This document shows, one piece after another, positions 9,203-17,090 of a stretch of 64,000 nucleotides of DNA. Numbering within the stretch: the first letter of the stretch is position 1; every line of letters starts with the position of its first letter. Location of the stretch: positions 186,001-250,000 of the forward strand of contig NZ_FCON02000001.1 of the NCBI RefSeq assembly GCF_001544535.1, read 5' to 3'. The notes under the pieces were generated by a model, which searched no databases, was not told where the DNA came from, and saw only the letters and a program-made list of their open reading frames with translations. The translations under genes were made by a program, and so were the position numbers. Source of the DNA: Caballeronia choica (lineage in GTDB: Bacteria; Pseudomonadota; Gammaproteobacteria; Burkholderiales; Burkholderiaceae).

Positions 9203-10467
9203 GTCCGTCCGGCGGCGACCGTGATGCTGACGGCGCCGCGCGTTCGATTGCCGAGGCGGTCGCTCGCCGCAGTTACGGCAAGCTCGTCGCGCTGCTGGCG
9301 ATGCGCACGCGCGACGTCGCCGCAGCCGAGGACGCGCTGGCCGACGCGTTTGCGGCCGCGCTCGCCGACTGGCCGGAGCGTGGCTGCCCCGCGAATCCCG
9401 AAGCGTGGCTGATGACGGTTGCGCGCCGTCGGGCGATCGACGGCGCGCGCCATCGCCACGTCGGCGACGAAGTGACAAACCAGCTCACGATTCTCGCCGA
9501 CGAGATCGACGAGCATGAAGCAGGCGCGTTGCCCGACCGGCGGCTTGCGCTGCTATTCGCGTGTACACACCCTGCTCTCGAGGCCGCGATTCGCACACCG
9601 CTGATGCTGCAGGTGGTGCTGGGGCTCGAAGCGAAGACGATTGCCTCCGCGTTCCTGATGTCGCCCGCCGCGATCAGCAAGCGCCTCGTGCGGGCGAAGA
9701 ACAAGATCCGCGCAGCGGGCATTCCGTTCAGCGTGCCCGAGCGCGAGGAGTTGCCCGGCCGGCTCGCTGCGGTGCTGGAGGCGGTCTATGCGGTGTATGC
9801 GGAAGGGTGGACGGACCCGGTCGGCGGCGATGCCGAGCGGCGCGATCTCACCGGCGAGGCGCTGTTTCTTGCACAACTGCTCGTCGAACTGCTGCCCGAG
9901 GAGCCGGAGACGCTGGGTCTGCTCGCGCTGATGCTGTATGCGCAGGCGCGTTGCGACGCGCGACGCGATGCAGCCGGCGACTACGTGCCGTTGTCGGCCC
10001 AGGACCCGGCGACATGGAACGCCCCGATGATCGACGCAGCCGACGCACTGCTGCGGCGCGCGAACACGTTGAACGCAATCGGGCGCTTTCAGCTTGAGGC
10101 CGCGCTGCAGTCGGCGCACGTGCACCGTTGCCGCACGCGACGCCCGAACTGGGACGAGGTCGTGCAACTCTACGATGCGCTGCTCGCGATTGCGGCGTCG
10201 CCGGTGGTCGCGGTGAACCGCGCGCTCGCGCTGGCGGAGCGGGACGGCCCGCAGGCGGCGCTCGACGCGCTCGTGCCGTATGCGGACGATCCGCGGCTGG
10301 CCGACTACCAGCCGTACTGGGCCGCGCGTGCCGATCTGCTCGCGCGCGCCGGCGCCACGGCCGAAGCGCTCGGCGCATACGATCTCGCGATCGGACTCGA
10401 GCGCGATCCGGCCGTGCGCCGGTTCCTGCAGCGCAAGCGCATCGAGTTGGTATCGGTTAGAAGTTAG
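9199..10467 (+). CDS. ECF42-type RNA polymerase sigma factor (DUF6596)
   Basis: A 422-residue extracytoplasmic-function sigma factor. Region 2 is seen at about residues 20-85 (YGKLVALLAMRTRDVAAAED ... EAWLMTVARRRAIDGAR). Region 4 is at about 125-175 (LMLQVVLGLEAKTIASAFLM, a helix-turn-helix). A long C-terminal extension with TPR-like helices (VVAVNRALALAERDG) follows, as is usual for ECF42. No anti-sigma gene is adjacent, which is normal for the group. The upstream frame is open to 8719, but the ATG at 9199 overlaps the YCII stop and matches family length. It probably responds to an unknown stress through the C-terminal extension. Confidence 0.92.
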   Translation: MSPSGGDRDADGAARSIAEAVARRSYGKLVALLAMRTRDVAAAEDALADAFAAALADWPERGCPANPEAWLMTVARRRAIDGARHRHVGDEVTNQLTILADEIDEHEAGALPDRRLALLFACTHPALEAAIRTPLMLQVVLGLEAKTIASAFLMSPAAISKRLVRAKNKIRAAGIPFSVPEREELPGRLAAVLEAVYAVYAEGWTDPVGGDAERRDLTGEALFLAQLLVELLPEEPETLGLLALMLYAQARCDARRDAAGDYVPLSAQDPATWNAPMIDAADALLRRANTLNAIGRFQLEAALQSAHVHRCRTRRPNWDEVVQLYDALLAIAASPVVAVNRALALAERDGPQAALDALVPYADDPRLADYQPYWAARADLLARAGATAEALGAYDLAIGLERDPAVRRFLQRKRIELVSVRS

Positions 10468-10792
10468 ATTGGCGCGTTGTGTTCGCCATGCGAGGTTGCA
10501 AGGCATCGAGAAGGGACGCACCGGGACATGAACTCGTAGAGCGGGCAAGCGACGCCGGGCGCACCGCGCCGCCGCGGATGGCTCCGCCGCATGGACATAT
10601 CGAGCGAAAGCACCTGGGCCCGACAGGGTGGCGAGCGATGAACGGCCATGAGCGCCCGGCGTTCGAAGACTTATGGGACCCGGCAACCTCCGGCATCGTG
10701 CCGCGCCATGCCTTCGTCACGTTCGTCACGGTGCAAAGGTGCTGGACACGACGTGAAATTCGCATGGCGGCGCCACGCGAATTTCATGCGAC
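10468..10792. other. Intergenic region, nothing coding recognised
   Basis: This 325-bp stretch lies between convergent genes. Open frames exist on both strands, but none has a recognised product or ribosome site. The only structure seen is the inverted repeat at 10754-10786. Confidence 0.5.
10754..10786. repeat. Inverted repeat, likely transcript 3' hairpin
   Basis: TGAAATTCGC and GCGAATTTCA form a perfect 10-bp stem around a 13-base loop that itself contains the palindrome GGCGCC. It ends six bases after the 3' end of the minus-strand deaminase gene. No clear T-run follows in either direction, so it is a candidate terminator or mRNA-stabilising hairpin rather than a certain one. Confidence 0.6.
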
Positions 10793-11881
10793 TCATCCCT
10801 TCACAAACTCCTTCAGGTACGACAGCACACTCTTGATCGGCCCATCGTCACGCGCTTTGCCGGCCTTGCCCTGAAACTTGTTGACGGCGGCATTCAGCAG
10901 CTCAACCACCTCCGGGCTCTTGTCTACCCAATCCGCCGCGCTCATCTTCCGGGTGGAACCGCCGCTTTTGCTGAGCTTGTCGTACAGATCGACCTTGCCC
11001 CCTTTATGCGTGACCTGGACGGGCTTGGTGCCCTTGGCCTTGATGGCACTATCCAGCGTGCCGGACTCGCTCAGCAGTTCCCACACATCCAGTTCCAGTT
11101 CCCCGCCGGTGAACTTCGTGGACTGCGTTCCAAGCAACGGTGTCCCGCCGCTTTCCCCCTCGTCCATCATGCCGTAAAAGACCCGCGTCTTTCCGCCGTT
11201 CCATGCCTGATTGATAAAGGTCGAGCACATGCGACACGGTTTCAAGGTGGAGAACAGAACCGACTCCACCGGCAAATTGGTCTCGGTGGGATTCCTGAGA
11301 AAGTAGCCGATCAGGGTGTTGACTTCCGCATGTCGATATTCGCCGGTGTTCACGCCCCACGAAAGCACTTTTCCGGTCTTGGAAACCAGCATCGTCCCGA
11401 TGTTATGACCGAGCGTGCGGTCGGTGTACACGAACCCCAGTTTCTTTAGCAAGCAGAACGTCGCCAGCATGTAGATCCGTCGGGCCTTGCTATGGGCAGC
11501 GGGAACTTCTTCGTCGTAGATCGAAGGCAGATTGGGCGGCGTCCCCAGCTTGGTCAGACCGAACTGGTCCCAATGCTTCATATCTGGAGGCATACATCGC
11601 TTGGGTTCACCCCGGTATTCGGTGTTGATGTAGTCGGGCGAATCGTAGGCGAATTCCAGCTGATTATTTTGATTGACCCAACTATCCGTCGGATAATTGA
11701 CCATTATCTTGCCCTTGGGCTGGGTCTTGGACGCCGCCATGGATGCGTGCAGAAAAACCGACGGCGGCACCGGTCCCAATGTGTCGACTTCGTAGTAGTA
11801 AAGGCTGCTATCTTTATTGCTGATCCGCGCTGCGACTTTTTTCTTGGTTTTGGTTGCAAAAAACGCACTGACCTTAGGCAT
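10793..11881 (-). CDS. Bd3614-like cytidine-deaminase-fold protein
   Basis: A 362-residue protein. Residues 183-190 read RHAEVNTL (H184-A-E186) and residues 215-219 read PCRMC, the zinc-binding and proton-shuttle motifs of the cytidine deaminase superfamily. About 150 N-terminal and 130 C-terminal residues flank the core. From memory it fits the Bd3614 group of predicted nucleic-acid or polymorphic-toxin-type deaminases better than nucleoside deaminases, TadA or RibD. There is no signal peptide or secretion motif. The start has an excellent site, AGGAGGT, six bases upstream. The gene is visibly lower in GC than its neighbours, with A/T-rich codons near the start, suggesting transfer. No immunity-like gene is coupled to it. 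Confidence 0.75.
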   Translation of the reverse strand: MPKVSAFFATKTKKKVAARISNKDSSLYYYEVDTLGPVPPSVFLHASMAASKTQPKGKIMVNYPTDSWVNQNNQLEFAYDSPDYINTEYRGEPKRCMPPDMKHWDQFGLTKLGTPPNLPSIYDEEVPAAHSKARRIYMLATFCLLKKLGFVYTDRTLGHNIGTMLVSKTGKVLSWGVNTGEYRHAEVNTLIGYFLRNPTETNLPVESVLFSTLKPCRMCSTFINQAWNGGKTRVFYGMMDEGESGGTPLLGTQSTKFTGGELELDVWELLSESGTLDSAIKAKGTKPVQVTHKGGKVDLYDKLSKSGGSTRKMSAADWVDKSPEVVELLNAAVNKFQGKAGKARDDGPIKSVLSYLKEFVKG

Positions 11882-12389
11882 TGCACACCTCCTGGAAACA
11901 AACCGGCTGAAGGGTCAGCGGGCCAACCAAAGGTACGATCAAGCCCGGTTAAGCCTAGCTCATCGTTGAAGACTTTCAAACATCGCAGCGGTCCTTTTTG
12001 CGCTTCCCGGCCCCGGCGCACCAGCCACTCAGCGAGGAACTCCGCCAAGCCATCCGCGGGTGGCTTGGCGCTCGCTCGACGCATCACGAGGCCAAAGTTC
12101 TTGCAAGCCGCGCAAGACAGGCAGGTGCGAGTATCGCGGCGACGCCTTGCGCAGCGAGACCTACGCTAGGGTGGCGTTGTCGACCCCCGTCAGCGTAACG
12201 CCGGCCTTGAAAAACCGTGATAGTCCCCAGCTTGACCGGCGCGAGACTATTCGTTAGAAATCGTGGGGTTAAATCAGGTGCGAGGCAAGGTGACAGCTTG
12301 CGCGTTCGGAATGCCAACGTGCGATCTTAGCGTCGGTGACATATTCTCTTTGGCATCGACTTCCAACTGACGCAACGCAAGGAGACACC
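11882..12389. other. Divergent intergenic region between deaminase and avidin-like genes
   Basis: This 508-bp region must hold the promoters of both flanking genes. On the minus strand around 11960-12110, one frame reads NFGLVMRRASAKPPADGLAE. This vaguely resembles the tail of a LysR effector domain, but no complete gene is present. No convincing operator was found. Confidence 0.4.
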
Positions 12390-12785
12390 ATGACAATCCG
12401 TGTTGGACGATGGCTCAGCAGCAACGGGGGCGGCCTTGAGATCGTTTCGATCGGGCCGGGTGCCCACTTCACCGGTCGCTACCAGACCAAGGTGGGAAAG
12501 CCCGACCCCAATGCGTGGTTCGACGCGCAAGGAATGACCGACGGCGCGCTCATCGGATTTACCGTGCTTTGGAAGAATCAGTCGGAGCAGCACGCCTCGC
12601 TGACAACCTTTGCCGGTCGCTACCTGGCTCAAGGCGAGCAGGATGGTCTCGGCGACGCATCGAGGGAACGGATCGAGGCCCAATGGCAACTTGCGCGCCT
12701 CTACGACGACGATGATCCCGGCAAGCCGCATGCGATGTGGGAGACCTTCCTCAGCAACTCTGCCGTCTGGTATTGGACGCCGTGA
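12390..12785 (+). CDS. Avidin/streptavidin-family protein
   Basis: A 131-residue protein that aligns by eye with streptavidin from GRWLSSNGG through FTGRYQTKVG, GALIGFTVLWKN, SLTTFAGRY, IEAQWQLA and MWETFLSN. These are the eight-strand barrel landmarks. Equivalents of the biotin-contacting Tyr43 (Y31), Trp79 (W61), Ser88 (S70), Thr90 (T72), Trp108 (W99) and Trp120 (W117) are kept; Trp92 is Phe, as in egg avidin. The ureido-oxygen ligands Asn23 and Ser27 appear as S10 and G14, and Asp128 appears as Ala. There is no signal peptide, so it should be cytosolic. The start at 12390 has GGAG five bases upstream. Biotin binding is therefore uncertain. Confidence 0.85.
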   Translation: MTIRVGRWLSSNGGGLEIVSIGPGAHFTGRYQTKVGKPDPNAWFDAQGMTDGALIGFTVLWKNQSEQHASLTTFAGRYLAQGEQDGLGDASRERIEAQWQLARLYDDDDPGKPHAMWETFLSNSAVWYWTP

Positions 12786-13038
12786 TCCATCAGCGCAGCA
12801 TGAGTCCCGCATGATGAAGCAACTGGCGGAGGACCTTCAGTCGTGCCTGTCCGGTCTCCGCCAGCTTCTGGCGAACGTGCGTGTGCGGCGCCACGTCGCT
12901 ATGTCCGCGCAGTGCGTCCCTGCCTTCCCGCCCCGACGTGCGAGCACCTCGACACCCTCATGAGCGACGGCCGCAACGCTGCATTAATAGGCCGCTTGCT
13001 GGAACTGTTCGACCGCAGCGCGTAGCCGTGCCGGCCAG

Positions 13039-13968
13039 TCAGCGACGCTGCGGCCCGAACATCCGGGCGAGCGCGCGTGCCAGTTCCTTGACGACCGGAT
13101 CGGCGGTCGGACGATGCATGAGGGCGATGTCCATCGTCTCGATGGAAGGCAGTCCGCTTTTCGGTGTCAATACGAGGTGTTCCGCCGTGACGGCGCGCGC
13201 GGGAAGGAGACTGATGCCGAGGCCATCGGCAACGGCAGCCTGGATGCCGCTCAGGCTCGAACTGGTGAAACTGATCCGCCAGCGGCGTCCGAGTCCTTCG
13301 ATCGTGTTGATCATGTCGTCGCGATATAACCCGCGCGGCGGGAATGCGACGAGCGGAATGGGATCGAGCTGGATCGACGGGTTCTTCGCGCTGTCGATCC
13401 ACCTCAACTGCTCGGGCCAGCACGCGACGGTTTCGCGACTGTTGCGCCGCTGCTTCACGAGGATCAGATCGAGGTCGCCGCGATCGTAGCTACTGCTCAA
13501 ATCGCGGCTCAATCCGCTCGTCACTTCGAGCTTCACCTGCGGATGCTTGCGATTGAACGACGCGAGAATATGGGTGGTGGGTCCGCCGACGAAATCTTCC
13601 GGTACGCCCAGCCGGACCGTCAAACCCACCGTCGCGCCCGACAGCGCTTCAATCATTTCGTCGTTGAGCGCGAGCATCCGCCGCGCATATCCAAGCAGCG
13701 TTTCGCCGGCATCGGTCGGACGCACGTCACGACTTCCGCGATCGAGAAGCTTGTGTCCGGCCATCTCCTCCAGTCGCCGCACCTTCTGACTCACCGTGGA
13801 CTGGGTCGAATGGAGCCGCGCAGAAGCGGCAGTGAACGTGCCGCAATCGGCGACCATGACAATCGCTCTCAGCAGATCCAGATCGAACAGCGGTCTGCGC
13901 GCTTTTGGACGCGCTTTTGCAGTCGCTTTTGCACTCGCTTTTTCACTCGCTTTTTCACTGTTAGTCAT
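13039..13968 (-). CDS. LysR-family transcriptional regulator with Lys/Ala-rich N-terminal tail
   Basis: A 309-residue LTTR. The winged helix-turn-helix spans about residues 28-85 (RAIVMVADCGTFTAASARLH then STQSTVSQKVRRLEE). A periplasmic-binding-like effector domain follows (about 115-305). Ahead of the helix-turn-helix is an unusual basic tail of S/T-E/A-K-A repeats encoded by five 12-bp DNA repeats. It is transcribed divergently from the porin and probably controls the porin/symporter/amidohydrolase operon, as LTTRs commonly do. I take the ATG at 13968. It lacks a strong ribosome site, and an upstream TTG would add 29 residues without family support. Confidence 0.9.
   Translation of the reverse strand: MTNSEKASEKASAKATAKARPKARRPLFDLDLLRAIVMVADCGTFTAASARLHSTQSTVSQKVRRLEEMAGHKLLDRGSRDVRPTDAGETLLGYARRMLALNDEMIEALSGATVGLTVRLGVPEDFVGGPTTHILASFNRKHPQVKLEVTSGLSRDLSSSYDRGDLDLILVKQRRNSRETVACWPEQLRWIDSAKNPSIQLDPIPLVAFPPRGLYRDDMINTIEGLGRRWRISFTSSSLSGIQAAVADGLGISLLPARAVTAEHLVLTPKSGLPSIETMDIALMHRPTADPVVKELARALARMFGPQRR
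13900..13959. repeat. Five tandem 12-bp repeats inside the LysR gene
   Basis: Units start at 13900, 13912, 13924, 13936 and 13948. Read on the plus strand they are variants of CGCTTTTTCACT. On the coding strand each gives a four-residue unit of the form S/T/R-E/A/P-K-A. The last two units are identical and the first is most diverged, as expected for stepwise slippage expansion. Confidence 0.9.
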
Positions 13969-14251
13969 TGAACTATCGGGTGGTCGAATGTGCAGGCCGA
14001 CTTGTACCACGCGTGCGGCCGGCAGGCAATCGCGTGCCACCCGGATGAACTGCAAGCCTGCCCTTTACCTGCAGATGCGAGCCCGATGCACGGCGAGCGA
14101 AAGCGCATGTCGCCACTATTCGAATTTCAACTGGTCTTCATTTGAACATTTCATTTTTGAATGTGAGGCAGTCTCGATAACATCCAGCGATTGACACAAC
14201 GACGGGCGCAATGACCCGAGACAAGAGGAGATGAGGCAAGTGCGGAGACAA

Positions 14252-15364
14252 ATGAACAGGACAAGGGGAAAGACGCTTGCGGGCCTGAGCGTGGGCGTCA
14301 TGCTCGCGTCCACGGCCAATGCGCAATCCAGTGTCACGCTGTATGGCGTCGTCGATACCGGCGTGACCTACACGAACAACCAGCAAGGCCATTCGGCGTG
14401 GGAGGCGACGAGCGGCAACGAATCGGCGCCGCGCTGGGGCCTGATGGGTACGGAAGATCTGGGCGGCGGACTGAAGACGACCTTCCGCCTGGAAAACGGC
14501 TTCAACATCGACAACGGCCAACTCGGCCAAGGCGGCCGGCTGTTCGGCCGTCAGGCGTTCGTGGGCCTCGTGAGCGACAGGCTCGGCACGGTGACGCTCG
14601 GCCGTCAATACAACGCCGTCCAGGATATCCTTGGCAATATGCAGATCAGCGGCACGCTGACCGGCTATGCCGCTCACCCGCACGACAACGACGATATCAA
14701 CAACACCTTCCGTACGAACAATTCCGCCAAGTATGTTTCGCCGAGCTTTGCCGGCCTGCAGGCCAACCTGCTGTACGGCTTTTCGAACTCAACCGGCTTC
14801 TCGTCGAACAACAGCTGGAGTGCTGGCCTCAACTATACGAACGGCCCGCTCAACCTGGGCGCCGCCTATGCCCAGATGAACCATCCCGCCAGCAGCGCGG
14901 TGGGGGCGGTGGCGTCGGACAACTACTACGGCAGCGAGTCGATGTTCGGCACGCCGCTCGGCAGCGCGACGCGCCAGAAGATCTGGGGCGCCGGCGGCAC
15001 CTACACGCTGGGCTCCGCGATCCTCGGGCTGCTTTACACCGGTTCGCGCTTCGACGTGCCGGCCGCATCGTCGCTTCGTTTCGACAACTATGAAGGCAGC
15101 GTGGTCTACTACGTTACGCCGGCCGTGGTTCTCGCGGCCGCCCAGGTCTATACCCACGTCACGCAAGGGTCGCTCTCGGGCCACTTCAATCAGACGTCCA
15201 CGGGCGGGAAGTATCTGCTGTCCAAGCGTACCGACCTCTACGTGAACGTGCTCTACCAGAAGGTGTCGTCGAGCGTCGGTCAGGCGTGGATCGAAAGCAT
15301 TTCCGCACCGTCGTCGACGACGGCGCAGGTTGCGGTCGTCGCCGGCATTCGCCACAAGTTCTGA
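14252..15364 (+). CDS. Gram-negative trimeric porin (OmpC-like, Burkholderia type)
   Basis: A 370-residue outer-membrane porin. The signal peptide ends ...STANA before QSSVTLYGVVDTGVTYTNN, the standard first strand of betaproteobacterial porins. Later landmarks are APRWGLMGTEDLGGGLKTTF, RQAFVGLVSDRLGTVTLGRQ and the terminal AGIRHKF with C-terminal Phe. The ATG at 14252 has GGAG four bases upstream; the ATG at 14231 directly abuts a GAGGAG and is less likely. It probably forms a 16-strand channel for small solutes. Its place at the head of a symporter/amidohydrolase operon suggests substrate entry for that pathway. Confidence 0.95.
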   Translation: MNRTRGKTLAGLSVGVMLASTANAQSSVTLYGVVDTGVTYTNNQQGHSAWEATSGNESAPRWGLMGTEDLGGGLKTTFRLENGFNIDNGQLGQGGRLFGRQAFVGLVSDRLGTVTLGRQYNAVQDILGNMQISGTLTGYAAHPHDNDDINNTFRTNNSAKYVSPSFAGLQANLLYGFSNSTGFSSNNSWSAGLNYTNGPLNLGAAYAQMNHPASSAVGAVASDNYYGSESMFGTPLGSATRQKIWGAGGTYTLGSAILGLLYTGSRFDVPAASSLRFDNYEGSVVYYVTPAVVLAAAQVYTHVTQGSLSGHFNQTSTGGKYLLSKRTDLYVNVLYQKVSSSVGQAWIESISAPSSTTAQVAVVAGIRHKF

Positions 15365-15396
15365 TTGAGCGTTTACGTCACTCGCGCAAGGTTCTT

Positions 15397-15615
15397 ATGA
15401 AACTCCGACTTCTCCTCGCTGCGCTGCCGTTCGTCGGCATGTACTCGGGCGGCGCGCTCGCGGAGCATCTGCCGATGCTGTTCGGGATGCCGTTCCTGCT
15501 GTCGTGGAACCTGATCTGGATGGCCGCCACAGCGGCCGTTCTGGCCTTCATCCTGTATCTCGACACCCGCGACGAAGCGATCGACGCCAACAGCCAGGCG
15601 GGAGGCCAGCGATGA
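15397..15615 (+). CDS. DUF3311 small membrane protein, symporter partner
   Basis: A 72-residue protein with two hydrophobic segments (LLLAALPFVGMYSGGALAE and LSWNLIWMAATAAVLAFILY) and a short charged tail. Genes of this type habitually sit directly upstream of a sodium:solute symporter, as here. Its stop overlaps the symporter start (ATGA at 15612), so the two are translationally coupled. It is likely a small accessory subunit in the inner membrane. It follows the porin by 32 bp. Confidence 0.85.
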   Translation: MKLRLLLAALPFVGMYSGGALAEHLPMLFGMPFLLSWNLIWMAATAAVLAFILYLDTRDEAIDANSQAGGQR

Positions 15616-17090
15616 ACGCGGCCCTCGTCATCATCATCCTGTTCGCAGCGTTCGCGCTCGGCATCGGCCTCTTTGCGCGGCGCGGCAAAAAGCTGAGCTT
15701 CGAGCAGTGGGCAGTCGGCGGCCGCGGCTTCGGCTCGCTCCTCACTTTCCTCCTGATGGCCGGTGAAGCGTTCTCGACGTTCACGTTCCTCGGCGCGAGT
15801 GGCTGGACCTACAGTAAGGGCGTGCCGGCGTTCTATATCCTGTCGTACGGCTGTCTTGCGTACGTGATCGGCTACTGGATGCTGCCCGCGATCTGGCGCT
15901 ACGCGAAAGAGCGCAACCTCGTCTCGTTCGCCGATTACTTTGCTTCGCGCTACGACAGCCGCAGCATCGGTGTGCTCGTGTCCATCGTCGCGGTCTTCGC
16001 GATGGTGTCGCTCCTGATCATCCAGTTGCGCGGGCTCGGCATCATCGTTTCGGAGATGTCATACGGCACGATCCAACCGGCCGTCGCGATCTGGATCAGC
16101 GCGATCCTGATGGCGCTCTACATGACCGTGTCGGGCATTCACGGCTCGGCGAGCATCGCGGTCGTCAAGGACGTGCTGATCCTCGCGCTCGCGATCTTCC
16201 TCGGCATCTACTTGCCGCTGCATTATTACGGCGGCATCGGCGCGATGTTCACGCGCATCAACGAAGTGCATCCCGAACTGCTGCGCATGCCCGAGCATGG
16301 CTTCAACCTGAGCTGGTACAACTCGACGATCCTGCTGACCTCGCTCGGCTACTACCTGTACCCGCACGGCTTCACCGCCGTCTACGTCGCCCGCGACGCG
16401 AAGGCGCTGCGTCGCAACGTGGTGATGATGCCGATCTACCAGGTGCTGATCGCGTTCCTGTTTCTCGTCGGGTTCGCGGCCACGCTGACCGTTCACGGGC
16501 TCGAAGGAACGGAGACCGATCTGGCGCTCCTGCGGCTCGTCAAGCAGACGTTCGCGCCGTGGTTCGTCGGCATCGTTGGCGGCGCAGGGCTTCTGACCGC
16601 GCTCGTGCCGGGTTCGCTGATCATGCTCAACGCCTCGACGACGATCGCGCGAAACGTCTATCGTGAAGGCTTCGCGCCGCACGCAACCGAGCAGCAGGTC
16701 GCTCGCGTCGCGCGCATCGCGCTGCCGCTCTTCACGCTGGTCGTGGTCTACTTCACGCTGCTTGGCGGAGCGACGTTCGTCACGCTCGCGATCTTCTCGT
16801 CGAGCCTTTTGACGCAACTGCTGCCGATGCTCGCCTCGAGTTTCCTGAAACGCCCGTTCGGCACCCGCGAGGCTGCGTTCGGCGGGATCTTCGCCGGTGC
16901 GATCGTGCTCGCGCTCGTCAACTCGCGAGGGATGACGCTGGCTTCGATGTTCCCCGGCGCGCCGGCCACGCTCACTTCCATCAACCCGGGCCTCGTCGCG
17001 CTGTTCGCAAACGCGGTGGTCTTCATCGCGATCAGCGCCGTGCAGCGCGCTCTGCGGGCCCGCATGGCAACTTCGGTCAAGTCAACATGA
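15612..17090 (+). CDS. Sodium:solute symporter (SSS family)
   Basis: A 492-residue transporter with about 13 hydrophobic helices. Family landmarks are FEQWAVGGRGFGSLLTFLLM near the N-terminus (the SSS WxxGGR region), GWTYSKGVPAFY and LITALVPGSLIMLN-like helix ends. GGAGG lies seven bases before the ATG. It resembles the PanF/MctP branch that carries pantothenate, monocarboxylates or related organic acids. Translational coupling with DUF3311 upstream and the amidohydrolase downstream (ATGA at 17087) shows they work together. The substrate is probably the compound hydrolysed by the two amidohydrolases. Confidence 0.92.
   Translation: MNAALVIIILFAAFALGIGLFARRGKKLSFEQWAVGGRGFGSLLTFLLMAGEAFSTFTFLGASGWTYSKGVPAFYILSYGCLAYVIGYWMLPAIWRYAKERNLVSFADYFASRYDSRSIGVLVSIVAVFAMVSLLIIQLRGLGIIVSEMSYGTIQPAVAIWISAILMALYMTVSGIHGSASIAVVKDVLILALAIFLGIYLPLHYYGGIGAMFTRINEVHPELLRMPEHGFNLSWYNSTILLTSLGYYLYPHGFTAVYVARDAKALRRNVVMMPIYQVLIAFLFLVGFAATLTVHGLEGTETDLALLRLVKQTFAPWFVGIVGGAGLLTALVPGSLIMLNASTTIARNVYREGFAPHATEQQVARVARIALPLFTLVVVYFTLLGGATFVTLAIFSSSLLTQLLPMLASSFLKRPFGTREAAFGGIFAGAIVLALVNSRGMTLASMFPGAPATLTSINPGLVALFANAVVFIAISAVQRALRARMATSVKST

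Noticed and set aside
11960-12110. Possible LysR C-terminal fragment on the minus strand
   Set aside because: The resemblance (NFGLVMRRASAKPPADGLAE) is short and the flanking frame does not continue with effector-domain features. It is not strong enough to list as a pseudogene.
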